64,000 bases of DNA from Streptomyces seoulensis (lineage in GTDB: Bacteria > Actinomycetota > Actinomycetes > Streptomycetales > Streptomycetaceae). This document shows, piece after piece, positions 19,411-28,733 of the stretch. Position 1 is the stretch's first letter, and each line of letters begins with the position of its first letter. The notes under the pieces were generated by a model. That model was not told the DNA's origin and did no database searches. It saw nothing but the letters and a program-made list of their open reading frames with translations. Location of the stretch: NCBI RefSeq assembly GCF_004328625.1, contig NZ_CP032229.1:4650001-4714000 (forward strand). The letters are read 5' to 3'. The translations under genes were made by a program, and so were the position numbers.

Positions 19411-22400
19411 TCAGGCGCGCAGGCGCAGACCGCGCGGGGTCGCCACGAAGCCGGCGCCTTCCAGCAGGGGGCCCAGGGGCGAGGTCAGGGCCGCGGTGCC
19501 GTTGATCCGCTCCACGGTGACCGTGCCCAGGGAGCCCGCGCGGGCGGCCGCCGCCAGGGCCTCCGCCGCCGCGCGCAGGCGCGGGTCGTCGGCCGCCGTG
19601 GAGTCCGGGTCGGCGGGCCAGGCCAGCAGGGTCTTTCCGCCGCGCTCCATGTAGAGGGTCAGCTCGCCCTCCACCAGGACGACCAGCGAGCCCGCCTTGC
19701 GGCCCGGCTTGTGCCCGGCGCCGGTCGGGGGCTCCGGCCAGGGCAGGGCGGCGCCGTACGCGTTGGCGGGGTCGGCGGCGGCGAGGACCACCGCCTTGGA
19801 GTCGGGGGCGGTGTCCCGCACGCGCGGGCCGTAGCTCCGGCTCGCGGGGGAGCCGTAGCCCGAGCCGCCGCGCGGGCCGCCCTGGCCGGGGGAGGCGTAC
19901 GGGTCGGGGATCGCCGCCGGGCCGAAGGGGCGCGGAACACCGCCGTCGTCCCCACCCTGGGGCGGCCACGCGAAGTCGCCCTCCAGGCTCGGGTGGCCGA
20001 AGCCTCCGGAGGAGGGGTCGGCGGCGTCGGACGCCGCGTGGACGTCACCGGGGAAGGGCGGGAGCGCGCCGTTGCCCGCAGGGGCCGGGGCGGGCACCAC
20101 GCGCTCGCCCCGGTCGCGGGCGTTGGACACCGCGCGGAGCCGGTCCACGGCGCCGTCCATGGCGAACTGGGCCGCGCCGAGGCCCTCGACCACATAGCCG
20201 CGCCGGGCCTGGCCGCTCTCCTCGAACACCGACAGCACCCGGTACACCGCCGAGAAGCCGCCCTCGACGCCCTCCGCGCCCACCGCACCGCGCGTCACCA
20301 CGCCATGCCGGTCCAGCAGGGCGCGGGCACGCGCGTGGGCGCGCACGGTGGCGTCCGGCTCGGGCACGGGCAGCAGCGACCAGCGGCCGCCCACGGTCGG
20401 CGGGCCCGAGCGACCGCCGGCGCGGGCGGCGGCGGTCAGGGAGCCGTAACGGCCGCGCGGGACATTGCGTTTGGCGCGGTGGGCCGTCGCCCCGGCCGTA
20501 CGGCCCGAGCCCAGCAGGGCGCGCATCGGGGCCAGGGTGTCGTTGGTGAGCCGACCCGACCAGGCCAGGTCCCACAGGGCGTCGGCCAGGTGGGCGTCGC
20601 TCGCCTCGGGGTGCGTGGTGGCACGGACCTGGTCGGCGATCTGACGGAAGAACAGGCCGTACCCACCGGAGAGCGTGTCCAGGATCGACTGGTGGAGCGG
20701 GCTCAGCTCCAGGGGATGCGGGGCCGGCAGCAGCAGGGGGGCGGTGTCCGCGAGGTAGAGCGAGACCCAGCCGTCCTTGCCGGGCAGCGAGCCCGCCCCG
20801 GCCCACACGACCTCGCCCGCCGCGGTCAGTTCGTCCAGCATCGACGGCTTGTAGTCCGCCACGCGGGACGGCAGGACCAGCTTCTCCAGCGCGGACGCGG
20901 GCACCGAGGCGCCCTGCAACTGCTCGATGGCGCGCACCAGTCCGTCGGTGCCGCGCAGCGTGTGCCCCTTGCCGATGTGCTGCCACTGCGGGAGGAACTG
21001 CGCGAGCGCGGCGGGCGGCACCGGCTCCAGCTCGTGCCGCAGCGCGGCCAGCGAACGGCGGCGCAGCCTGCGCAGCACCGTGGCGTCGCACCACTCCTGG
21101 CCGATGCCCGCCGGATGGAACTCGCCCTGCACGACCCGGCCGCTCGCGGCCAGCCGCTGGAGGGCGCCCTCGGTGACCGCGACGCCCAGACCGAACCGCG
21201 CGGCGGCGGAGGCCGAGGTGAAGGGGCCGTGGGTACGGGCGTAGCGCGCGAGGAGGTCGCCGAGCGGGTCCTTCACCGGCTCGGTGAACGCCTCGGGGAC
21301 GCCGACCGGCAGCGCGGTGCCCAGCGCGTCGCGCAGCCGTCCCGCGTCCTCGACGGCCGCCCAGTGGTCCTCACCCGCGACCCGCACCTTGATGACCCGC
21401 CGGGCGGCGGCCAGTTCACGCGCCCACTCCGGCTCGGCGCCCCGCTCGGCCAGCTCGGCGTCGGTCAGCGGGCCCAGCAGCCGGAGCAGGTCCGCGACGC
21501 TCTCCGGGTCCTTGGCGCGGCGGTCCTCGGTGAGCCACTGGAGTTCGCGCTCCAGCTCGGTCAGCACCTCGGCGTCGAGCAGCTCGCGCAGCTCCGCCTG
21601 GCCCAGCAGCTCGGCCAGCAGCCGGGAGTCCAGGGAGAGCGCGGCGGCACGGCGCTCGGCGAGCGGGGAGTCGCCCTCGTAGAGGAACTGGGCGACGTAA
21701 CCGAACAGCAGGGAGCGGGCGAACGGGGAGGGCTCGGGGGTGGTGACCTCGACCAGGCTGACCTTGCGGGACTCGATGTCGCCCATCAGCTCGACCAGGC
21801 CGGGCACGTCGAACACGTCCTGGAGGCATTCGCGGATCGCCTCCAGGACGATCGGGAAGGACCCGAACTCGCTGGCCACCTCCAGCAGTTGCGCCGCACG
21901 CTGACGCTGCTGCCAGAGCGGGGTGCGCTTGCCGGGGTTGCGGCGCGGGAGCAGCAGCGCGCGGGCGGCGCACTCCCGGAAGCGGGAGGCGAACAGGGCC
22001 GAGCCGCCGACCTGGTCGGTGACGACCTGATCGACCTCGCCCTTGTCGAAGGTGACGTCCGCCGCGCCGACGGGGGCCTGCTCGCCGTCGTACTCCGTGC
22101 CGCCGGGGCTCTGGTCCATGAGGTCCAGGCCCATCAGGTCGGCGTCGGGCAGGCGCAGCACGATGCCGTCGTCGGCGTGCATGACCTGCGCGTCCATGCC
22201 GTACCGCTCGGAGAGGCGGGCGCCCAGCGCGAGGGCCCAGGGGGCGTGCACCTGGGCGCCGAAGGGGGAGTGGATCACGACCCGCCAGTCACCCAGCTCG
22301 TCCCGGAAGCGCTCCACGACGATGGTGCGGTCGTCCGGGACGTGCCCGCACGCCTCGCGCTGTTCGGCCAGGTAGGACAGGACGTTGTCCGCCGCCCACG

Positions 22401-24345
22401 CGTCCAGGCCCGCCGTGAGCAGGCGCAGCCGGGCGTCCTCCTCGGACAGCGCGCCGACCTCGCGCAGGAACGCGCCGAGCGCGCGGCCCAGTTCGAGCGG
22501 GCGGCCGAGCTGGTCGCCCTTCCAGAACGGCAGCCGGCCCGGCACCCCGGGCGCGGGGGAGACCAGCACCCGGTCGCGCGTGATGTCCTCGATGCGCCAG
22601 GAACTCGTGCCCAGCGTGAAGACGTCGCCCACGCGGGACTCGTACACCATCTCCTCGTCCAGCTCGCCGACCCGGCCGCCGCCCTTCTTGGGGTCGGAGC
22701 CGGCCAGGAACACGCCGAACAGGCCCCGGTCGGGGATGGTGCCGCCGGAGGTGACGGCGAGCCGCTGGGCGCCGGGGCGGCCGCTGATGGTGCCGGCCAC
22801 GCGGTCCCACACCACGCGGGGGCGCAGTTCCGCGAAGGCGTCCGAGGGGTAGCGGCCCGCGAGCATGTCCAGGGTGGCGGTGAACGCGGACTCCGGGAGC
22901 GAGGCGAAGGGGGCCGCGCGGCGCACGGCGGCCAGCAGGTCGTCGAACTGCCAGGTGTCCAGCGCCGTCATGGCGACGATCTGCTGGGCCAGGACGTCCA
23001 GCGGGTTGGACGGCACCCGCAGCGACTCGATACCGCCCGAGCGCATCCGCTCGGTGACCACGGCCGCCTGCACCAGGTCACCCCGGTACTTGGGGAAGAC
23101 CACGCCGGTGGAGACGGCGCCCACCTGGTGCCCGGCGCGGCCCACGCGCTGGAGGCCGGAGGCGACCGAGGGCGGGGACTCGACCTGGACGACCAGATCG
23201 ACGGCGCCCATGTCGATGCCCAGCTCCAGGCTGGAGGTGGCCACCACGGCGGGCAGCCGCCCGGCCTTCAGGTCCTCCTCGACCAGCGACCGCTGCTCCT
23301 TGGAGACCGAGCCGTGGTGCGCGCGGGCGATCACCTGCGGGGCGCCCTGGGCCGCGCCCGAGCCGCCCATCAGCTCGGCCGGGGAATGGTTCTCGTCCAG
23401 CTTCTCGCCGGTGGCGCGCTCGTACGCGATTTCGTTGAGCCGGTTGCACAGCCGCTCCGCCAGGCGGCGGGAGTTGGCGAACACGATGGTCGAGCGGTGC
23501 GACTGCACCAGGTCGGCGATCTTCTCCTCGACATGCGGCCAGATCGAGGGCTTCTCCGCCTTGTCGTCGCCGTCGGCCGCGGGGGCGCCGCCCAGCTCGC
23601 CCATGTCCTCGACGGGCACGACCACGGAGAGGTCGAACTCCTTGCCCGACTCGGGCTGGACGATCTCCACCTTGCCCCGGGGCGAGAGATAGCGGGCCAC
23701 CTCGTCCACCGGCCGCACGGTCGCCGACAGGCCGATCCGGCGGGCGGGCTTGGGCAGCAGCTCGTCCAGCCGCTCCAGGGACAGCGCGAGGTGCGCGCCG
23801 CGCTTGGTGCCCGCGACCGCGTGCACCTCGTCCAGGATCACGGTCTCGATGCCGGTGAGCGCGTCCCGCGCGGACGAGGTCAGCATCAGGAACAGCGACT
23901 CGGGGGTGGTGATCAGGATGTCCGGCGGGCGGGTGACCAGCGCGCGCCGCTCGGCGGGCGGGGTGTCGCCGGAGCGGATGCCGACCTTGACCTCGGGCTC
24001 GGGCAGGCCCAGGCGCACGGACTCCTGGCGGATGCCGGTCAGCGGGCTGCGGAGGTTGCGCTCCACGTCCACCGCGAGCGCCTTCAGCGGGGACACGTAC
24101 AGCACCCGGCAGCGCTTCTTCGGGTCGGCCGGGGGCGGGGTGGAGGCCAGCTGGTCCAGGGCGGCGAGGAAGGCGGCCAGTGTCTTGCCGGAGCCGGTCG
24201 GCGCCACCACCAGCGCGTCCGACCCCTCGTTGATGGCCTTCCAGGCACCGGCCTGGGCCTCGGTGGGCGCGTGGAACGCCCCCGTGAACCACTCGCGGGT
24301 CGCGGGGGAGAAGCCTTCGAGGGCCGGGTGGGCGGAACTGACCAT
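19411..24345 (-). CDS. lhr: ATP-dependent helicase Lhr (long, with C-terminal extension)
   Basis: A superfamily-2 helicase of 1644 residues. Motor domains occupy about 1-480: Q-motif region EAQAGAW, Walker A PTGSGKTLAAF, DEVH in ILDEVHAVAGTKRG, SAT, and the C-terminal motor with VQVESPPSVASGLQRVGRAGH. The winged-helix and beta-barrel Lhr core follows, then the long actinobacterial C-terminal half (to about 1640), which in mycobacteria contributes to tetramer formation and uracil-DNA processing. ATG at 24345 is preceded by GGAGG at very short spacing; GTG at 24360 in frame is an alternative. Likely role: repair-linked 3'-5' DNA unwinding, together with the adjacent nei gene. Confidence 0.94.
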   Translation of the reverse strand: MVSSAHPALEGFSPATREWFTGAFHAPTEAQAGAWKAINEGSDALVVAPTGSGKTLAAFLAALDQLASTPPPADPKKRCRVLYVSPLKALAVDVERNLRSPLTGIRQESVRLGLPEPEVKVGIRSGDTPPAERRALVTRPPDILITTPESLFLMLTSSARDALTGIETVILDEVHAVAGTKRGAHLALSLERLDELLPKPARRIGLSATVRPVDEVARYLSPRGKVEIVQPESGKEFDLSVVVPVEDMGELGGAPAADGDDKAEKPSIWPHVEEKIADLVQSHRSTIVFANSRRLAERLCNRLNEIAYERATGEKLDENHSPAELMGGSGAAQGAPQVIARAHHGSVSKEQRSLVEEDLKAGRLPAVVATSSLELGIDMGAVDLVVQVESPPSVASGLQRVGRAGHQVGAVSTGVVFPKYRGDLVQAAVVTERMRSGGIESLRVPSNPLDVLAQQIVAMTALDTWQFDDLLAAVRRAAPFASLPESAFTATLDMLAGRYPSDAFAELRPRVVWDRVAGTISGRPGAQRLAVTSGGTIPDRGLFGVFLAGSDPKKGGGRVGELDEEMVYESRVGDVFTLGTSSWRIEDITRDRVLVSPAPGVPGRLPFWKGDQLGRPLELGRALGAFLREVGALSEEDARLRLLTAGLDAWAADNVLSYLAEQREACGHVPDDRTIVVERFRDELGDWRVVIHSPFGAQVHAPWALALGARLSERYGMDAQVMHADDGIVLRLPDADLMGLDLMDQSPGGTEYDGEQAPVGAADVTFDKGEVDQVVTDQVGGSALFASRFRECAARALLLPRRNPGKRTPLWQQRQRAAQLLEVASEFGSFPIVLEAIRECLQDVFDVPGLVELMGDIESRKVSLVEVTTPEPSPFARSLLFGYVAQFLYEGDSPLAERRAAALSLDSRLLAELLGQAELRELLDAEVLTELERELQWLTEDRRAKDPESVADLLRLLGPLTDAELAERGAEPEWARELAAARRVIKVRVAGEDHWAAVEDAGRLRDALGTALPVGVPEAFTEPVKDPLGDLLARYARTHGPFTSASAAARFGLGVAVTEGALQRLAASGRVVQGEFHPAGIGQEWCDATVLRRLRRRSLAALRHELEPVPPAALAQFLPQWQHIGKGHTLRGTDGLVRAIEQLQGASVPASALEKLVLPSRVADYKPSMLDELTAAGEVVWAGAGSLPGKDGWVSLYLADTAPLLLPAPHPLELSPLHQSILDTLSGGYGLFFRQIADQVRATTHPEASDAHLADALWDLAWSGRLTNDTLAPMRALLGSGRTAGATAHRAKRNVPRGRYGSLTAAARAGGRSGPPTVGGRWSLLPVPEPDATVRAHARARALLDRHGVVTRGAVGAEGVEGGFSAVYRVLSVFEESGQARRGYVVEGLGAAQFAMDGAVDRLRAVSNARDRGERVVPAPAPAGNGALPPFPGDVHAASDAADPSSGGFGHPSLEGDFAWPPQGGDDGGVPRPFGPAAIPDPYASPGQGGPRGGSGYGSPASRSYGPRVRDTAPDSKAVVLAAADPANAYGAALPWPEPPTGAGHKPGRKAGSLVVLVEGELTLYMERGGKTLLAWPADPDSTAADDPRLRAAAEALAAAARAGSLGTVTVERINGTAALTSPLGPLLEGAGFVATPRGLRLRA

Positions 24346-24445
24346 GCCTCCATCCTGCACCCGCCCACTGACAATCGGGCTGACCAGGGCAAACGGGACG
24401 GATCAGGGCGTGCCGCGACCGGCGGGCGTGGCCGACAATGGCCGT

Positions 24446-25438
24446 ATGGCGGGTTCGGGCGAGCGGGCACGGCACTGGCGGTACGCGGAACTGCCCGGGG
24501 TCGACCTGCTCCGCGCCCGCTACATCCGCAAGACCTTCGTCCGCCACACCCACGAGAACTTCGTGATCGCGGCCATCGCGGACGGCGTCGAGGTCTTCCA
24601 CCACCAGGGCGCCGACGTCTCCGTGGGCGCGGGCGCCCTCGCCCTGGTCAACCCCGACACCCCGCACACCGGCCGTGCGGGCGTCCCCGAGGGCTGGCGG
24701 TACGGCGCGGTCTACCCCTCGCCCGAGGTGGTGGCCCGGATAGCCGCAGAGACGACCACCATCCGGGGCACGCCCGGCTTCGCCGCGCCGATGGTGGACG
24801 ACCCGTACACCGTCGGCCTCATCCACCAGGTGCTGCGCGCCGCCGAGGAGGGCAACGCGCTGGCCGCCGACACCCTGCTGAGCGTCGCGGTCACCCGGCT
24901 GCTGCGGCTCAACGGCGGCCCGCTGCCCGAGCGCCGCCCCCGCTCGGCCGGCGCCGGGATCGCCGCACGCGCGCGTGCCGTGCTGGAGGAGCGGATGACG
25001 GAGCCGCCCAGCCTGGAGCGGCTCGCCACCGACCTCGGCACCAGCCGCTTCGCCCTGCTGCGGGCCTTCCGCGACGCCTACGGCATGCCCCCGCACACCT
25101 GGCTCACCGACGCGCGCGTGCGCCGCGCCCGGCTCCTGCTGGACACCGGCACCGCGCCCGCCGAGGCCGCGGTGCTCGTCGGCTTCACCGACCAGCCTCA
25201 CCTCAACCGCCACTTCGCCCACATCGTCGGCGTGCCTCCGGGCGCCTACCAGCGCGAACGCGAGAACCGCGAGACCCTGACCGGGCGCAACAACGTACAA
25301 GACTCCGCCGGTCGGGCGGCCGTAGCGTCCGGGGCGTGGCACAGCGACAGACAGCACTCGCGGACAGGGCCGCCGAAGACGTGGGAAAGCCGGACAGCGC
25401 CGTCGTACGGGACGCCCTCGGGGTCGGCGTCGCCGTAG
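24446..25438 (+). CDS. AraC-family transcriptional regulator
   Basis: A 330-residue regulator. The N-terminal cupin (about 15-130) contains the histidine-rich entrance F-V-R-H-T-H-E-N-F, typical of ligand-sensing AraC proteins. The C-terminal double helix-turn-helix spans about 170-270 (MTEPPSLERLATDLGTSRFA, then VGFTDQPHLNRHFAHIVGVPPGAYQ). A Ser/Thr-rich tail of about 45 residues runs into the start of azlC, and the two genes overlap by about 100 bases in different phases. This arrangement with azlC/azlD is common and suggests that it controls the branched-chain amino-acid exporter in response to an amino acid. Confidence 0.9.
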   Translation: MAGSGERARHWRYAELPGVDLLRARYIRKTFVRHTHENFVIAAIADGVEVFHHQGADVSVGAGALALVNPDTPHTGRAGVPEGWRYGAVYPSPEVVARIAAETTTIRGTPGFAAPMVDDPYTVGLIHQVLRAAEEGNALAADTLLSVAVTRLLRLNGGPLPERRPRSAGAGIAARARAVLEERMTEPPSLERLATDLGTSRFALLRAFRDAYGMPPHTWLTDARVRRARLLLDTGTAPAEAAVLVGFTDQPHLNRHFAHIVGVPPGAYQRERENRETLTGRNNVQDSAGRAAVASGAWHSDRQHSRTGPPKTWESRTAPSYGTPSGSASP

Positions 25439-26088
25439 GGCTCTCCGGCTTCGCCTTCGGCGTCACCTCGGCCGGCGGCGGACTCGGACTTCTCCAGACC
25501 TGCGCACTCAGCCTCCTGGTCTTCACCGGCGCCTCCCAGTTCGCCCTCGTAGGGGCGCTCGCGGCCGGCGGCAATCCGTTCACGGCCGCCGCGGGCGCGT
25601 TCTTCCTGGGCGTGCGCAACGCGTTCTACGGGCTGCGGCTCTCGCAGCTGCTGGCGCTCCCGCGCGCGGTGCGGCCGTTCGCCGCCCAATGGGTGATCGA
25701 CGAGACCACCGCCGTCACCGTGGCCCAGCCCGACCGCCGCTCCGCGCGGCTCGGCTTCACCGTCACCGGGCTCAGCCTCTACGTGCTGTGGAACCTCACC
25801 ACCCTGCTCGGCGCCCTCGGCGCGCGGGCCCTCGGGGACACCGACGCCTGGGGGCTGGACGCGGCCGGGCCCGCCGTCTTCCTGGCGCTGCTCGCGCCCA
25901 TGCTGACCACGTTCACCGAACGGGCCGTCGCCGTCCTCGCGGTCGTCCTGGGCCTCGGCCTGCTGCCCGTCCTGCCCGCCGGGGCGCCCGTCCTGGTGGC
26001 GGCCCTGGCGGCGCCGCTCGCCCTGTTCGTCCAAGGTCTGCGGGCCCGCTCCGCCCGGCGGCCCGACGCCCCGGAGGAGGACCGTTGA
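25336..26088 (+). CDS. azlC: AzlC-family branched-chain amino-acid exporter, large subunit
   Basis: A 250-residue membrane protein with seven or eight predicted spans. The AzlC hallmarks are GLSGFAFGVTSAGGGLG near the start and TGASQFALVGALAAGGNPF in the first third. AzlC with AzlD exports branched-chain amino acids and analogues. GTG at 25336 lies inside the 3' end of the AraC regulator gene. The stop TGA overlaps the TTG start of azlD, so the two subunits are translationally coupled. Confidence 0.9.
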   Translation: MAQRQTALADRAAEDVGKPDSAVVRDALGVGVAVGLSGFAFGVTSAGGGLGLLQTCALSLLVFTGASQFALVGALAAGGNPFTAAAGAFFLGVRNAFYGLRLSQLLALPRAVRPFAAQWVIDETTAVTVAQPDRRSARLGFTVTGLSLYVLWNLTTLLGALGARALGDTDAWGLDAAGPAVFLALLAPMLTTFTERAVAVLAVVLGLGLLPVLPAGAPVLVAALAAPLALFVQGLRARSARRPDAPEEDR

Positions 26089-26393
26089 ACACCTGGCTCG
26101 CCATCGGCGTCACCGCGCTCGGCTGCTACGCCGTCAAGCTCGCCGGGCTGCTCGTCCCCGCGAGCGCCGTGGAACGGCCGCTGGTCAAGAAGCTCGCCGC
26201 GCTGCTGCCGGTCGCCCTGCTGGCCGCGCTGACCGCCCAGCAGACCTTCGCCGACGGCCACGCGCTCGTCCTGGACGCGCGGGCCGCGGGGGTGGCCGCG
26301 GCGGCCGTCGCGCTGCTGCTCCGGGCGCCGTTCCTGGTGGTCGTCGCGGTGGCCGTGGTGGTGACCGCCGGCGTACGCGCCCTGACCGGCTGA
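26085..26393 (+). CDS. azlD: AzlD-family branched-chain amino-acid exporter, small subunit
   Basis: A 102-residue protein with three or four membrane segments and the AzlD pattern (an initial helix, then P-L-V-K-K-L-A-A-L-L-P-V-A-L-L). The start is TTG at 26085, overlapping the azlC stop as TTGA, with GGAGGAGGA just upstream at 26072-26080. That coupling decides the start. It completes the AzlCD exporter. Confidence 0.88.
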   Translation: MNTWLAIGVTALGCYAVKLAGLLVPASAVERPLVKKLAALLPVALLAALTAQQTFADGHALVLDARAAGVAAAAVALLLRAPFLVVVAVAVVVTAGVRALTG

Positions 26394-26402
26394 GCCGCCG
26401 GG

Positions 26403-27347
26403 TCAACCGACGTAGCGGCCGTACGCCCGGAGGGTGCGCAGCGCCTCGATCGTCACGCCGGCGCGCGCCTCCAGCGCCGGGGCGGGCGCCCATCGGCGCC
26501 ATCGGACCGGCCAGCCGCCGTCCTCGTCCTGCTCGGCGGCGAGGAAGTCCAGCGACCGCGCCATCTCCTCGTCGGTGAACCACGCGCGCGCGAGCGAGTC
26601 GGGGGTGCGCGCGAAGTCGTGCGGGAAGTGGTGCTCACCGGGCGCGTAGCCGGGGGCGACGGGGTACGCGTCGAGCTGGTCCGGGTCCAGCGCCGCGAGC
26701 CGCCGCTCGCGCACCAGGCGGCCGAGCCGGTCGGCGGCCGCCTCCGCGCGGGCGCGGTCGGGAGCGGCGTCCAGGAAGGCCACGGCGGCCTCGACCTCGT
26801 AGGGATGCGACGCCTCCAGGGCGCCCACGGCCTGCCAGCAGAAGTCGGTGGCCCGGAACAGCCACGCGTGCCACACCTCGTTGCGGTGCAGCAGGCCCAC
26901 CACCGGGCCCGTCGCCAGCAGCTCGCTCGGCGGGTCGTCGACCACCGGCACGAAGGGGGCCACCGGATAGCCGCGCTGGCTCGGACAGACCCCGGGCAGG
27001 GCGCCGTCGGCGGTGGACACCGAGGTCAGATAGCGGCACACCCGCTCCACCCGCTGCCCGCAGCACCGGCCGACCGCGTCCAGCACGTGCAGCGCGCGGG
27101 CGGTGTGCAGCGGCTGGCTCACCGGACCGCGCAGGTCGGGCTCCAGGGCGTGGCCGTAACCGCCGTCCTCGTTGCGATAGGCGTCCAGGGCCCGCTCCAC
27201 CGGGTCCGCGCCGCCGTTCAGGAAGCGGTGCGCGAAGAGCCGTTGCTCCAGCACGCGCGCGGTGAGCCAGACGAAACGCTCCGCGCGGAGGAGCGGGGTG
27301 TGCGCCGGGCGCGCGTCGGGGAGTGAGGGACCACCTGATTCGGCCAT
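26403..27347 (-). CDS. Uncharacterised alpha/alpha-barrel (prenyltransferase/cyclase-repeat-like) protein
   Basis: A 314-residue soluble protein. It contains repeated motifs of the kind found in squalene-cyclase and prenyltransferase-beta barrels: YRNEDGGYGHALEPDL (about 57-72) and AAEQDEDGGWPVRW (about 282-295), both of the N/D-E-D-G-G-Y/W type. I see no DxDD acid motif that would support terpene cyclisation. Such proteins are widespread in streptomycetes with unknown role. ATG at 27347 gives a good frame start. In the uninterrupted chromosome it would stand head-to-head with the DUF3046 gene; the island has separated them. Confidence 0.75.
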   Translation of the reverse strand: MAESGGPSLPDARPAHTPLLRAERFVWLTARVLEQRLFAHRFLNGGADPVERALDAYRNEDGGYGHALEPDLRGPVSQPLHTARALHVLDAVGRCCGQRVERVCRYLTSVSTADGALPGVCPSQRGYPVAPFVPVVDDPPSELLATGPVVGLLHRNEVWHAWLFRATDFCWQAVGALEASHPYEVEAAVAFLDAAPDRARAEAAADRLGRLVRERRLAALDPDQLDAYPVAPGYAPGEHHFPHDFARTPDSLARAWFTDEEMARSLDFLAAEQDEDGGWPVRWRRWAPAPALEARAGVTIEALRTLRAYGRYVG

Positions 27348-27425
27348 GGACCAGACCGTAGGGCCCCCGGCCCCCACCGAGAACGGTCCCGGACACTCCC
27401 GCCCCCCGAGGCGGGATACTTGAGG

Positions 27426-27454
27426 CATGCGGTTGACGGTCTTCTGGCAGCGGA
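27426..27454 (+). repeat. attL: left copy of 29-bp direct repeat
   Basis: These 29 bases are identical to 56707-56735. The repeat starts one base before the ATG of a DUF3046 reading frame and covers its first nine codons (M-R-L-T-V-F-W-Q-R). To its left the sequence is the original chromosomal upstream region; to its right homology with the DUF3046 gene stops at once. Its size and position fit a tyrosine-recombinase attachment core. Confidence 0.88.
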
Positions 27455-27522
27455 CGGCCTGCCGACCTGCGGAGGTTCCGCGAGCCAGTGCTACGGCCAG
27501 CACTGATGTGCGAAATCGATAG
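27427..27522 (+). pseudogene. Orphan 5' fragment of DUF3046 gene left by island insertion
   Basis: The frame reads M-R-L-T-V-F-W-Q-R exactly as the intact gene at 56708, then departs into T-A-C-R-P-A-E-V and stops at TAG (27520-27522) after 31 codons. It has kept the native upstream region but encodes only nine native residues. Bases 27523-27689 up to the next gene contain nothing I can support; the whole interval 27348-27689 therefore holds only the old promoter region, attL and this fragment. Confidence 0.85.
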
Positions 27523-27689
27523 CCGCCGCGTCTCAGCCTGTCCCGCGCTGAGACTCCCTGGATTGCATTCGAACTCCCCGGAGACCCCCCGGATCCCGCC
27601 CGGCGCGGTGGACCAGCGCAGGTGCTGCCATCCGCCAGAGAGCCGCGAAGACATCCGTGGGGCGAGCACATACGGCATGATCGGCCGTC

Positions 27690-28733
27690 GTGGAACCTGA
27701 AGTGACAGCAGCATGGATATCTGCCTTCGGAGCACTCGGCGGCGTCGCCTTCGGCACCGTCACCGCCATCGTCGCGGCCCGCATCCAAGCCAGACCCGCT
27801 CACCGGGCAGCCGAGGCAGCCCACGCACAGGCGGAGGCCGCCTACCGCGCCGCCCTTGACTCCGCTCGCGAGCAGATCAAGGGGGCGGCAGCCCAAAACA
27901 CGGGCAGCGCGCGGCGCCAGGTATATGCGGCCTTCATCAACGAGGCACACAAGCTGCAGCTTGCCGTAGAGGTTTTCGACAAAGACTTTTACGGGGTAAC
28001 CCACGATACGCGAGAGGCACGTGAAGCCCTCGACCGCGTGGAGAAAGCGGCTGCTCTTGTGTTCCTGGAAGGTCCACAGGAGGTTACCGATGCGGCCTGG
28101 GAGGTCTACAACGAAGGCAGCTCGGGCCTTGGTGACTACGAGTCCTCGGAGGCGGCACGTACCTCGTGGTCAGTGGTTGTCCGTGCCGGACTCGAAGAAT
28201 CAGTTGCGACAGCTTTGGATCAAATACGCCACGGGGTGAGGGATCTGGTTTCTCATGCCTGGAGAGAGACAGCTGTCCATTGGGTAATGGAGGTGGCGCT
28301 GGGTTCGGAATCGCCATTCCCCCAGATGCCCACCCATTCGCGGTTGGGTGGTAGGACTGTTCCGTACTCGGTCGACCGAGAGGCGAGAATGGGAGGATAC
28401 GGACTGGGTCGACTCGTGGCGCCCCGTGAGGGCACTTCCCCAGTGCCCTTCTACGAGACCGTCAGGCCGCAGTCCGACCTCGTGGCGCGCCTCCTCGCCA
28501 ACGTCGAAACGCACCTGTGGTTCTGCGGCCCCCTGATTGAGGACGGTTCACTCACGCGCGAGCAGGCGTGTCAGATGCTCGAATACGCTCTACATGCCGA
28601 GCACGCGGTCTCTCCGGAGCGGGAGTTCTCCTGGACTGCAGGCGATGTGGCCAATGATCTCCTCAAGTTCGTCCAGCTTGCCCGTAATGTCCTTAACCCT
28701 CTGGAAGTAGATCAGGGGCGCTCCAGCGCCTGA
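27690..28733 (+). CDS. Hypothetical protein with N-terminal membrane helix and coiled coil
   Basis: A 347-residue protein I do not recognise. Residues 8-30 form one hydrophobic helix (WISAFGALGGVAFGTVTAIVA). An Ala/Arg/Glu-rich coiled coil follows (about 35-75), then a soluble domain with no familiar motif. Such small membrane-anchored coiled-coil proteins occur often beside integration sites in streptomycetes. GTG at 27690 is the first start with a sensible context. Codon use is less GC-extreme than that of the flanking core genes, in line with its being part of the island. It is the leftmost island gene and converges with the MFS gene. Confidence 0.7.
   Translation: MEPEVTAAWISAFGALGGVAFGTVTAIVAARIQARPAHRAAEAAHAQAEAAYRAALDSAREQIKGAAAQNTGSARRQVYAAFINEAHKLQLAVEVFDKDFYGVTHDTREAREALDRVEKAAALVFLEGPQEVTDAAWEVYNEGSSGLGDYESSEAARTSWSVVVRAGLEESVATALDQIRHGVRDLVSHAWRETAVHWVMEVALGSESPFPQMPTHSRLGGRTVPYSVDREARMGGYGLGRLVAPREGTSPVPFYETVRPQSDLVARLLANVETHLWFCGPLIEDGSLTREQACQMLEYALHAEHAVSPEREFSWTAGDVANDLLKFVQLARNVLNPLEVDQGRSSA

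Noticed and set aside
18997..25335. A very long plus-strand frame (over 2300 codons) running into azlC
   Set aside because: All but the last 250 codons are antisense to nei and lhr or overlap the AraC gene out of phase; only the azlC tail from 25336 has real protein features.
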